Assembly: GCA_910587225.1 (NCBI GenBank)
Contig: CAJULT010000012.1
Location: 1 to 35,243 of the forward strand
Direction of reading: 5' to 3'
Length of the DNA: 35,243 bases
Source: an uncultured Christensenellaceae bacterium
GTDB taxonomy: Bacteria > Bacillota > Clostridia > Christensenellales > UBA1242
This document shows, piece by piece, positions 7,919-14,388 of this stretch. A model generated the notes under the pieces. It was not told where the DNA came from and did not search any database. It saw only the letters and a program-made list of their open reading frames with translations. A program made the position numbers and the translations under genes. Each line of letters begins with the position of its first letter. Position 1 is the stretch's first letter.

Positions 7919-8686
7919 ATGGTACTTTTTGGAGATTATCATACTCATACCAAATACTCGGGTAACGGACATGGAAAAGGCACGGTTTTAGAGAATGCAT
8001 CCGCTGCGGCAAACAAGGGTTTAAAGCAGATTGCAATTACCGACCATGGCTTTAATCACATGACTTATGGCGTTAATCGTAAGGATATGCCTCAAATTCG
8101 TGAAGAAATTTTGACAGCAGAAGAGATAACTGGTGTTAAGATTTTGCTTGGAGTTGAAGCTAACCTTACTTCGCGCAACGGAGATATTGATATTAAAGAG
8201 GAAGACTATGAATTTTTGGATGTTCTTCTTATGGGACATCATAAACTTGTTTACACAGAGAAAGCGGGCGACTTTTTTATGCTGAATTTACCTAATATGT
8301 TTCTTTCTCCATTTGCACCTAGCAAACAGCGCATAAATAGAAACACAACCGCCTTTTTAAAAGCTCTTGATAAATATCCGATTGATGTAATTACTCATCT
8401 TAATTATGGATGTCCGACAGATACGCTTGCGGTGGCAAGAATGGCTAGACAAAAGGGGACTTTTGTAGAGTTAAATGGCAAGCGTATAAACTTTACTGAT
8501 CAGGAACTTGAAATTATGGCATCTGAGGGGGTTAAATTTATTGTAAACTCTGATGCGCATAGACCTGACAAGGTGGGCGAGTGTAACAACGGACTTAACA
8601 CTATTTTTAGATTAGGGTTACCATTAAGTCAGATTGTAAATATAGACAAATTACCAAAGTTTAAAAATAAGAGGGGACAAAATTGA
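7919..8686 (+). CDS. PHP-domain phosphoesterase, YcdX/HisK-like
   Basis: This 255-residue protein has the polymerase-and-histidinol-phosphatase (PHP) fold. The metal-binding motifs are DYHTHTKYSG at the start, ITDHGF near residue 40, and NSDAH near residue 210. It is a free-standing enzyme, not part of a polymerase, and the closest family type is the YcdX-like phosphatase group. The substrate cannot be read from sequence. In Clostridia a gene of this type often sits in the murB-PHP-rapZ-yvcK-whiA cluster, which matches its place just before whiA. Its TGA overlaps the whiA start by four bases. Confidence 0.85.
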   Translation: MVLFGDYHTHTKYSGNGHGKGTVLENASAAANKGLKQIAITDHGFNHMTYGVNRKDMPQIREEILTAEEITGVKILLGVEANLTSRNGDIDIKEEDYEFLDVLLMGHHKLVYTEKAGDFFMLNLPNMFLSPFAPSKQRINRNTTAFLKALDKYPIDVITHLNYGCPTDTLAVARMARQKGTFVELNGKRINFTDQELEIMASEGVKFIVNSDAHRPDKVGECNNGLNTIFRLGLPLSQIVNIDKLPKFKNKRGQN

Positions 8687-9651
8687 GTTTTTCACGCGAA
8701 AGCAAGATGGAAATATTATCACAAAGGATTGAAGACGCGGACGAGTGTCAAGCTTTTTTATCCGGATTGTTCCACGGCTGCGGACAGATTACCAAAAATG
8801 CCGATGGCTTGCGTGCTGACCTTGTGACTGATATTTCTGAAATATTTGATTTTGTCAATGATATTGCAAAAAAACTATATGGCGACAGTCTTAAAATGGA
8901 AATAAGCGACGACTATATGATTAACAAAGTGGTTTATTATCGTATCATGTTTCCGATTGAGTTATCTCAAAGAGTTTTAACTGACTGCGGTATTTTAACT
9001 ATGGGCAGCGGCGGGCTTTCAATCAATTATTCGGTCGACCCTAATATAACTGCTGACGAAGCAACGAAAAAAGCATTTGTTAAGGGTGCGTATGTGGGAT
9101 GTTCCACTTCGAGTATAAAATTTAGTGAACTTGGCTCTCAAAATGCGACAACAGGCTATCATCTTGAATTTTCTTCACACAATAAAACATTTTTGGAAGG
9201 GCTTAGTGAAATTTTGTCTGAATTTGGCATAAAAGGCAAATTGTCGCAACGCAAAAGCCTGAATGTGTTATATTTGAAAGATAGTGAAACCATTAAAGAT
9301 CTGCTCGCGCTTGTTGGAGCGGGAGAAAGCGTAATGAACCTTGTTAATGAAATGGCGACAAGGGGACTTCGCAATATTGTTAACAGGCAGGTCAACTGCA
9401 TTAATGCCAATATAAACAAAACGCTAGAAGCAAGTTTCAAACAAATTGAAGCTATCAAACTTATTGATGAAAAGATTGGGCTGGACGCACTTCCTGAGGA
9501 TCTTGTAGATGTGGCAGTATTGCGGCTTGCAAATCAGCAGGAAAGCATGGAAGAACTTTTAGCGCTTTCCACAATTAAGCTCACTAAGAGCGGACTTAAT
9601 CACAGATTTAGGAGGCTGCTTAAAATTGCGGAAACCCTAAAGAAAAACTAA
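8683..9651 (+). CDS. whiA: Sporulation/division regulator WhiA
   Basis: WhiA is a DNA-binding protein with a LAGLIDADG-like N-terminal fold and a C-terminal helix-turn-helix. In Firmicutes it influences cell division and chromosome segregation. The protein has 322 residues. It begins MSFSRESKMEI, as in other WhiA proteins, which supports the TTG start; GAGGGG lies upstream. The C-terminal segment with LRLANQQESMEELLAL and TKSGLNHRFRRL is the conserved HTH. The start overlaps the PHP gene and dnaE follows after 10 bp. The usual partners rapZ and yvcK are missing from between PHP and whiA. Confidence 0.95.
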   Translation: MSFSRESKMEILSQRIEDADECQAFLSGLFHGCGQITKNADGLRADLVTDISEIFDFVNDIAKKLYGDSLKMEISDDYMINKVVYYRIMFPIELSQRVLTDCGILTMGSGGLSINYSVDPNITADEATKKAFVKGAYVGCSTSSIKFSELGSQNATTGYHLEFSSHNKTFLEGLSEILSEFGIKGKLSQRKSLNVLYLKDSETIKDLLALVGAGESVMNLVNEMATRGLRNIVNRQVNCINANINKTLEASFKQIEAIKLIDEKIGLDALPEDLVDVAVLRLANQQESMEELLALSTIKLTKSGLNHRFRRLLKIAETLKKN

Positions 9652-9661
9652 GGAGCTATAG

Positions 9662-12600
9662 ATGAAAGAATTTGTACATTTACATTTGCATACTGAATTC
9701 AGTCTTCTTGACGGTTTGGCGCGAATTGATAAATTAGTTAAAATAGTGAAAGAGCGGGGTTGGAAAGCCTGCGCTATGACTGACCATGGCAATATGCACG
9801 GTACAATTAAATTCTTTGAAGCTTGCGTGACTAATGGAATTAAGCCTATTATAGGCAGTGAGTTTTATATCACGCATGATATGCATTCGCGTTCCAACAA
9901 GGCCGACACGGGTCACCTTATCTTGCTTGCTAAAAATAACGAAGGTTATCAAAACCTTTTAAAACTTTCATCCTTTGCATTTACTGAAGGAATGTATTAT
10001 AAACCAAGAATTGACTATAAACTTTTAAAGCAGCACTCTGAGGGGGTTATTTGCTTGTCTGCTTGTCTTGCTGGGCATATCCCACAGGCAATTCTTCGCC
10101 ATGACTACGAAGAGGCAGAAAAGCTTGCGCTTTGGTATAAAGATGTTTTCAAGGATGATTTCTATCTTGAAATACAGAACCATGGAATTAAAGAGCAGCA
10201 GGAAGTACTTGTTAAGCTTACCGAAATGTCGCAAAAGCTTGGCATCAAACTTGTTGCAACCAATGACGTGCATTATTTAAATAAAGAGGACGCCGAACTT
10301 CAAGATATCCTAATGTGCGTACAAATGGGTAAGACCTATGACGATCCTGATCGTATGAAGTACGAAACCCAAGAATTCTATCTAAAAACCTATGAAGAAA
10401 TGCTAGAAGCATTGCCGGGATATGAAGAGGCGCTTGACATAACAAACGAAATTGCAGATAAGTGTCATGTTTCGATTAAAACAAAATCCTTGCGCGAAGC
10501 ATACGAGGATGGCAATACTAATGTGCCGGAAGAGTGCAGGTTAGGCGCGAAAGAAAACTTTATTCCTGCGTATATACCCGAAACTGGCGAAAGTCCTTAC
10601 GAGTTTTTGTCGCGTATGGCATGGGAAGGGCTGGAGCGGAATTATAAGGTTATACCTGATGAGTACCGTGAAAGGTTACAATTTGAACTTGATATTATTA
10701 AGAACATGGGCTTTGTTGAATACTTCCTTATTGTATGGGACTATATCAACTTTGCTAGAAATAATAATATCCCAGTAGGGCCAGGACGTGGTTCGGGTGC
10801 GGGTAGTTTGGTTGCTTACACAACTGGAATTACACAGGTTGACCCTATGCGCTACGACCTTTACTTTGACCGCTTTATTAACCCTGAGCGTGTTTCCATG
10901 CCCGACTTTGACGTCGACTTTTGTATGGATAGGCGAGGAGAGGTAATTGAATATGCAAAGCGTAGATATGGCTATGATCACGTTTCCAACATTGTTACAT
11001 TTGGTAACATGCAAGCTAAGAACGCGATTAAAGACGTTGCGCGCGTTCTTCGATATCCTTATGCGGAAACCGATAAAATTACAAAAGAAATACCCGGCAA
11101 ACCTTTAAAGAAAGGTGCTGTACTTGGCGCTTATTTTGGCACGACTGGAAAGGAAGAGGATAAACAATATCTAATTCCCGAACTTCGTAAAATGTACGAA
11201 GAGGATGAAATGGTAAAGAAGATTGTCGATATGGCAATCAAGCTTGAAGGTGTGCCACGTAACATGTCTATGCACGCCGCGGGAGTACTTATTTCTCCTG
11301 ATACAGTATACACCTATGTTCCACTTGCAAAGAGCGGGGAAGATATTGTTACTCAGTTCGACATGAACGAGCTTGAACACTTAGGCTTACTCAAAATGGA
11401 CTTCTTGGGGCTAAGGACGCTTACAGATATTCATAAGGCGCTTCAATATGTCTATGAAAATCATAATGTCGTAATCGACTTTTCAAAAATGGAATATGAC
11501 GATCCGGCTGTATTTGAACTTATTAGTTCGGGCAATACTGAAGCTGTTTTCCAACTTGAAAGTGCTGGTATGAAACGATTCATGAAAGACCTTCAACCAA
11601 CCTGTCTTGAAGACGTTATCGCGGGTATTTCGCTCTACCGTCCAGGGCCAATGGACTTTATTCCGCAGTTTGTGCAGGGGAAGAAAAACCCTGAAAGCAT
11701 TCACTATGAAGACCCATGTCTTGAACCTATCTTGAATAACACCTACGGGTGTATCGTATACCAAGAGCAGGTTATGAGAATTTTCCAAGTTATGGGCGGG
11801 TTCAGTCTGGGCGGCGCGGACAATGTGCGCCGTATTATGAGTAAGAAAAAACCGCATCTTCTTCCACCTGAGGAAGAAAAATTCATAAATGGCTTTGTCG
11901 ACCCTGAAGGGATTAGACCATCAATTCCGGGGGCTATCAAATTAGGACATAGCAAAGAGGTATCAAAGAAGGTATTCGACCAAATGGCTAAGTTTGCGGG
12001 CTATGCGTTTAACAAATCGCATGCGACTGCTTATGCCTATGTCACCTATCAAACTGCCTACTTGAAGGTGCATTATGAAGTAGAATTCTTGACTGCAACA
12101 CTCAACAATCGTATTTCAAATGCAGATCTTATAAAAAGATATACTAACTATGCAAGGGTGGAGGGCTTTGAAATTTATCCACCTAATATTAATAAAAGTC
12201 ACACCGAATTTAAAGTTGAAAACGGAAATATTCGTTTCGGACTTGGTGCGCTTAAACATGTGGGTACGGGCGTTGTAGACCAGCTTGTTGCAGAGCGTGA
12301 GCGAGGTGGAGATTATAAGAACTTTGAAGATTTTATAAATCGTAATATTGGCATTATCAACAAAAGACTTGTCGAAAGCCTTATACTCGGCGGAGCATTG
12401 GATGTATTTAATATTCCACGCAGTCAGCTTATGGCGGTTTATGAAAGTGTTATTGATCGTGCAAACCATGATAAGAAAAATCGCGCAAGTGGTCAGTTTT
12501 CTATGTTTGAAACTTTTGAGGATGCAGCTGCCTGCGTTAATGCAATAGAATATCCAAACATAAAAGAATTTAATAAAGATACCTTGCTCAAATATGAAAA

Positions 12601-13264
12601 AGAATATGTAGGCATTTATCTTTCTGGGCATCCTCTGGATGATTATCTCTCTAAATATGAAAGCTTTAATTTCACTTCGGATATGATTTCTCAAGAAGAT
12701 GAAGAGGAAGAAGGATTTTCATTAGAGGAAGAAGGGGAGCAGGAACAAGCTGACACTATTGGAGAGCTTCACGATGGTGATAAGGTGACTTGCGGTGGTG
12801 TTATTGTTGGACTTAAAAAGCTGCAAGGAAAGAATGGTAACATGGCGTTTGTTACCGTAGAAGATATAAATGGCACTTTTGAGGCAATGGCGTTTGCAAG
12901 AATTTATGCCAAATACAAAGATATTTTGGTGGAAGATGGATTGATTACAATAAATGGGCATATTTCAATTAGGCAGGATAAAGCACCTAGTGTAATCATT
13001 GAAAGCATTTTCCCATGGAAACGGGTGGAAAGTGAAGAAGATAAAGGCGTGAGAAAGTTATACCTCCGCTTTGACACAAAAGATATTGATATCTTCGACA
13101 AGGTTAAAAAAGTTTTAAATTCTTATCCAGGTAAAAACGAGGTTGTTATTAAATGCTCATCTACTAATAAAGCTTTTGCATATACTTCAAATGTCGACAT
13201 TAACAATTATCTTGAAAATGAAATTTGTGGTCTTCTCGGTGATCAAAATGTAATTATTAGGTAA
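9662..13264 (+). CDS. dnaE: DNA polymerase III alpha subunit, DnaE1 type
   Basis: This is a replicative DNA polymerase subunit of 1200 residues. An N-terminal PHP domain (HLHLHTEFSLLDG and MTDHGNMHG) is followed by the polymerase core. The catalytic aspartates are D415 and D417 in PDFDVDF, plus D580 in MDFLGLRTL. The fingers/thumb region carries GPGRGSGAGSLVAYTTG. An acidic linker at about 1011-1034 leads to an OB-fold domain (about 1045-1110) and a short tail. The layout is that of the E. coli-type DnaE1 rather than the shorter DnaE3 of Bacillus. Start: ATG after AAGGAG. It is third in the PHP-whiA-dnaE operon. Confidence 0.97.
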   Translation: MKEFVHLHLHTEFSLLDGLARIDKLVKIVKERGWKACAMTDHGNMHGTIKFFEACVTNGIKPIIGSEFYITHDMHSRSNKADTGHLILLAKNNEGYQNLLKLSSFAFTEGMYYKPRIDYKLLKQHSEGVICLSACLAGHIPQAILRHDYEEAEKLALWYKDVFKDDFYLEIQNHGIKEQQEVLVKLTEMSQKLGIKLVATNDVHYLNKEDAELQDILMCVQMGKTYDDPDRMKYETQEFYLKTYEEMLEALPGYEEALDITNEIADKCHVSIKTKSLREAYEDGNTNVPEECRLGAKENFIPAYIPETGESPYEFLSRMAWEGLERNYKVIPDEYRERLQFELDIIKNMGFVEYFLIVWDYINFARNNNIPVGPGRGSGAGSLVAYTTGITQVDPMRYDLYFDRFINPERVSMPDFDVDFCMDRRGEVIEYAKRRYGYDHVSNIVTFGNMQAKNAIKDVARVLRYPYAETDKITKEIPGKPLKKGAVLGAYFGTTGKEEDKQYLIPELRKMYEEDEMVKKIVDMAIKLEGVPRNMSMHAAGVLISPDTVYTYVPLAKSGEDIVTQFDMNELEHLGLLKMDFLGLRTLTDIHKALQYVYENHNVVIDFSKMEYDDPAVFELISSGNTEAVFQLESAGMKRFMKDLQPTCLEDVIAGISLYRPGPMDFIPQFVQGKKNPESIHYEDPCLEPILNNTYGCIVYQEQVMRIFQVMGGFSLGGADNVRRIMSKKKPHLLPPEEEKFINGFVDPEGIRPSIPGAIKLGHSKEVSKKVFDQMAKFAGYAFNKSHATAYAYVTYQTAYLKVHYEVEFLTATLNNRISNADLIKRYTNYARVEGFEIYPPNINKSHTEFKVENGNIRFGLGALKHVGTGVVDQLVAERERGGDYKNFEDFINRNIGIINKRLVESLILGGALDVFNIPRSQLMAVYESVIDRANHDKKNRASGQFSMFETFEDAAACVNAIEYPNIKEFNKDTLLKYEKEYVGIYLSGHPLDDYLSKYESFNFTSDMISQEDEEEEGFSLEEEGEQEQADTIGELHDGDKVTCGGVIVGLKKLQGKNGNMAFVTVEDINGTFEAMAFARIYAKYKDILVEDGLITINGHISIRQDKAPSVIIESIFPWKRVESEEDKGVRKLYLRFDTKDIDIFDKVKKVLNSYPGKNEVVIKCSSTNKAFAYTSNVDINNYLENEICGLLGDQNVIIR

Positions 13265-13286
13265 AGCACAATTTTACCTAATAATT
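13252..13286 (+). terminator. 14-bp inverted repeat across the dnaE stop codon
   Basis: AATTATTAGGTAAA (13252-13265) is perfectly complementary to TTTACCTAATAATT (13273-13286), with a 7-base loop. The dnaE stop (13262-13264) lies in the left arm. The sequence after it is T-rich but broken, so it may act as a weak terminator or a 3'-end stabiliser. Confidence 0.5.
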
Positions 13287-13351
13287 TACTTTATTAAATT
13301 ACAATTTTTCAAACTTTATAGTGGAAAAAGTAAATATTTTCCTTAAATTTC

Positions 13352-13380
13352 TTGACAAAACTCTTCGGCTATGTTAAACT
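13352..13380 (+). promoter_or_regulatory. Promoter of the tRNA array
   Basis: A perfect TTGACA (13352-13357) is spaced 17 bp from TAAACT (13375-13380), which has an extended -10 TG at 13372-13373. The start would fall near 13387, eleven bases before tRNA-Gly. Two overlapping dyads cover this site: GGCTATG (13367-13373) with CATAGCC (13384-13390), and TTGGC (13380-13384) with GCCAA (13388-13392). Confidence 0.75.
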
Positions 13381-13397
13381 TGGCATAGCCAAACTGT

Positions 13398-13471
13398 GCA
13401 GGTGTAGTTCAGTGGTAGAACACTAGCCTTCCAAGCTGGTTGCGAGGGTCCGATTCCCTTCACCTGCTCCA
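13398..13471 (+). tRNA. tRNA-Gly (TCC)
   Basis: Full cloverleaf: acceptor GCAGGTG pairs with CACCTGC, the D arm contains AGTTCAGTGGTAGAAC, and the anticodon loop is CTTCCAA with anticodon TCC. The T loop reads CCGATTC and CCA is encoded. First of six tRNA genes in the array. Confidence 0.96.
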
Positions 13472-13475
13472 TTGG

Positions 13476-13552
<77 letters not shown>

Positions 13553-13559
13553 AATATAT

Positions 13560-13636
13560 GGTGGATGTAGTTCAGTTGGTAGAACGCCAGATTGTGGCTC
13601 TGGAGGTCAAGGGTTCGATCCCCTTCGTTCACCCCA
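13560..13636 (+). tRNA. tRNA-His (GTG)
   Basis: The acceptor GTGGATG pairs with CGTTCAC using wobble pairs. An extra G at 13560 faces discriminator C13633, giving the G-1:C73 pair that marks histidine tRNAs. The anticodon loop is TTGTGGC with anticodon GTG. CCA is encoded. Confidence 0.95.
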
Positions 13637-13662
13637 CTTTTATTTTTAGGAAGCCTCTTTAA

Positions 13663-13737
13663 TGGGGTGTCGCCAAGCGGTAAGGCATTGGACTCTGACT
13701 CCAACATCCGTAGGTTCGAATCCTACCACCCCAGCCA
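13663..13737 (+). tRNA. tRNA-Gln (CTG)
   Basis: Acceptor TGGGGTG pairs with CACCCCA, discriminator G, CCA encoded. The anticodon loop is CTCTGAC with anticodon CTG for CAG codons. It shares its first 15 bases with the second tRNA-Gln at 14229; the structured block and tRNA-Lys lie between them. Confidence 0.95.
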
Positions 13738-13813
13738 TAGGCAAAAATTTTGCTTTTAAGACCTCAACTTTTGCAAGCAAAAGTCTACGGCCGGGACGCA
13801 ATTTTTTGCCTTG

Positions 13814-13852
13814 CGCGACCAAACGAACTTACGCGAAGCGTAAGTTGTCGCG
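13814..13852 (+). repeat. Hairpin repeat unit A
   Basis: Outer stem CGCGAC (13814-13819) with GTCGCG (13847-13852). Bulge CAAACG (13820-13825). Inner stem AACTTACGC (13826-13834) with GCGTAAGTT (13838-13846). Triloop GAA. All 15 pairs are Watson-Crick. It is followed by ACTTACAAGCGGTCAATTTT, which recurs in altered form after unit B. Confidence 0.8.
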
Positions 13853-13876
13853 ACTTACAAGCGGTCAATTTTAAAA

Positions 13877-13917
13877 TTGCCGCCAAACGAAATTGCACAA
13901 GGTGCAATTTGCGGCAA
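13877..13917 (+). repeat. Hairpin repeat unit B
   Basis: Outer stem TTGCCGC (13877-13883) with GCGGCAA (13911-13917). Bulge CAAACG (13884-13889), identical to unit A. Inner stem AAATTGCAC (13890-13898) with GTGCAATTT (13902-13910). Triloop AAG. All 16 pairs are Watson-Crick. The bulges of A and B are 64 bp apart. The stems differ in sequence but keep length and pairing. Confidence 0.8.
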
Positions 13918-14067
13918 CTTGTAAAGCGGTTAGTTTTGGAAAGGTGACTTAATTGCCACAACATCATACAGTATGGCAAACTTGTATGAAAAATCACCCG
14001 TTTCAATCCGTGATAAATGAAAATCTTGTTTTCATTTTCGCAACCTTAATTGGAGGGAGATTGGGAC

Positions 14068-14140
14068 GGGGAACCGAAAGTTTAGCGGTTAGCTTCGCTT
14101 GGCGGAGCGTGCCCGCGTTAAAAACTTTTGGTGCCTCCCC
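14068..14140 (+). repeat. Long nested hairpin before tRNA-Lys
   Basis: GGGGA (14068-14072) pairs with TCCCC (14136-14140). After a GCC bulge on the right arm, ACCGAAAGTTT (14073-14083) pairs with AAACTTTTGGT (14122-14132), with one G-U. Inside, GCGG (14085-14088) pairs with CCGC (14113-14116), and GCTTCGC (14092-14098) pairs with GCGGAGC (14102-14108) around a TTG loop. The left arm contains AGCGGTTAG, which is also found after unit B at 13925. Confidence 0.75.
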
Positions 14141-14149
14141 AGCCTTTAT

Positions 14150-14225
14150 GGCCTACTAGCTCAGTTGGTAGAGCACTTGACTTTTAATCAAGGGGTCCCG
14201 GGTTCGAGCCCCGGGTAGACCACCA
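14150..14225 (+). tRNA. tRNA-Lys (TTT)
   Basis: D arm TAGCTCAGTTGGTAGAGC, anticodon stem-loop CTTGA-CTTTTAA-TCAAG with anticodon TTT, T loop TTCGAGC, encoded CCA. The acceptor GGCCTAC pairs with GTAGACC except at the third position, where C14152 faces A14219. All other pairs are normal. The mismatch may be real, edited, or an assembly error. Confidence 0.93.
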
Positions 14226-14228
14226 TGG

Positions 14229-14303
14229 TGGGGTGTCGCCAAGGGGTAAGGCACAAGATTTTGATTCTTGCATTCGTTGGTTCAAATCCAGCCACCCCAG
14301 CCA
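14229..14303 (+). tRNA. tRNA-Gln (TTG)
   Basis: Acceptor TGGGGTG with CACCCCA, discriminator G, encoded CCA. The anticodon loop is TTTTGAT with anticodon TTG for CAA codons. It is 3 bp after tRNA-Lys and is the last gene before the array terminator. Confidence 0.95.
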
Positions 14304-14308
14304 AAAAA

Positions 14309-14331
14309 GCAACCAAGACGGTTGTTTTTTT
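14309..14331 (+). terminator. Terminator of the tRNA array
   Basis: CAACC (14310-14314), loop AAGAC and GGTTG (14320-14324) are followed by seven T residues (14325-14331). This gives a clear 3' end for the transcript that starts near 13387. Confidence 0.92.
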
Positions 14332-14340
14332 ATTTTATTA

Positions 14341-14369
14341 TTGTAATATGAAAGTATTTATGCTATAAT
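14341..14369 (+). promoter_or_regulatory. Promoter of the zinc-ribbon membrane protein
   Basis: TTGTAA (14341-14346), a 17-bp spacer and TATAAT (14364-14369) with an extended -10 TG at 14361-14362. The ribosome site AAGGAGAG follows about 10 bp later. Confidence 0.75.
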
Positions 14370-14388
14370 AATTGTTAAGGAGAGAAAA

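Larger units (their letters stand above)
13738..14149 (+). ncRNA. Structured inverted-repeat block inside the tRNA array; candidate non-coding RNA
   Basis: This is a 412-bp stretch with no supportable protein gene but almost continuous inverted repeats. From left to right: GCAAAA/TTTTGC (13741-13753); an 8-bp hairpin (13767-13784); unit A (13814-13852) and unit B (13877-13917), each with a perfect outer stem, a one-sided CAAACG bulge, a perfect 9-bp inner stem and a triloop; a two-stem hairpin (13943-13998); a 9-bp hairpin (14015-14037); and a long nested hairpin (14068-14140). It lies between the array promoter and the terminator at 14309, so it should be transcribed with the tRNAs and released by tRNA processing. 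It lacks the signatures I know for RNase P RNA, tmRNA and 6S RNA. A cluster of REP-like palindromes is the main alternative. Confidence 0.5.

Noticed and set aside
12116..12694. 192-residue open frame on the minus strand
   Set aside because: It lies entirely within dnaE, opposite a well-conserved coding strand, with no ribosome site or known motif. It is an AT-rich shadow.
13662..13874. Protein gene on the plus strand
   Set aside because: The frame runs through tRNA-Gln and the hairpins, has no ribosome site, and its sequence is dictated by the palindromes.
13785..14006. Protein gene on the minus strand
   Set aside because: It only reads the complementary strand of the inverted repeats. There is no ribosome site or recognisable domain.
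13741..14140. CRISPR array
   Set aside because: The hairpin units are not identical repeats with unique spacers. The stems differ in sequence, only the CAAACG bulge is exact, and no cas genes are present.
14068..14140. Integron attC site
   Set aside because: The hairpin has a TTAGC segment, but there is no paired GTTRRRY/RYYYAAC core, no integrase and no cassette genes.
13738..14149. RNase P RNA, tmRNA or 6S RNA
   Set aside because: The length would suit RNase P RNA, but GAGGAAAGTCC and the other core motifs are absent. There is no tmRNA tag frame or tRNA-like end, and no single long 6S-type hairpin with a central bubble.
13953..14159. Protein gene on the plus strand, 68 residues
   Set aside because: It starts within a hairpin arm, ends inside tRNA-Lys, and its serine- and arginine-rich tail comes from the GCTTCGC/GCGGAGC palindrome.
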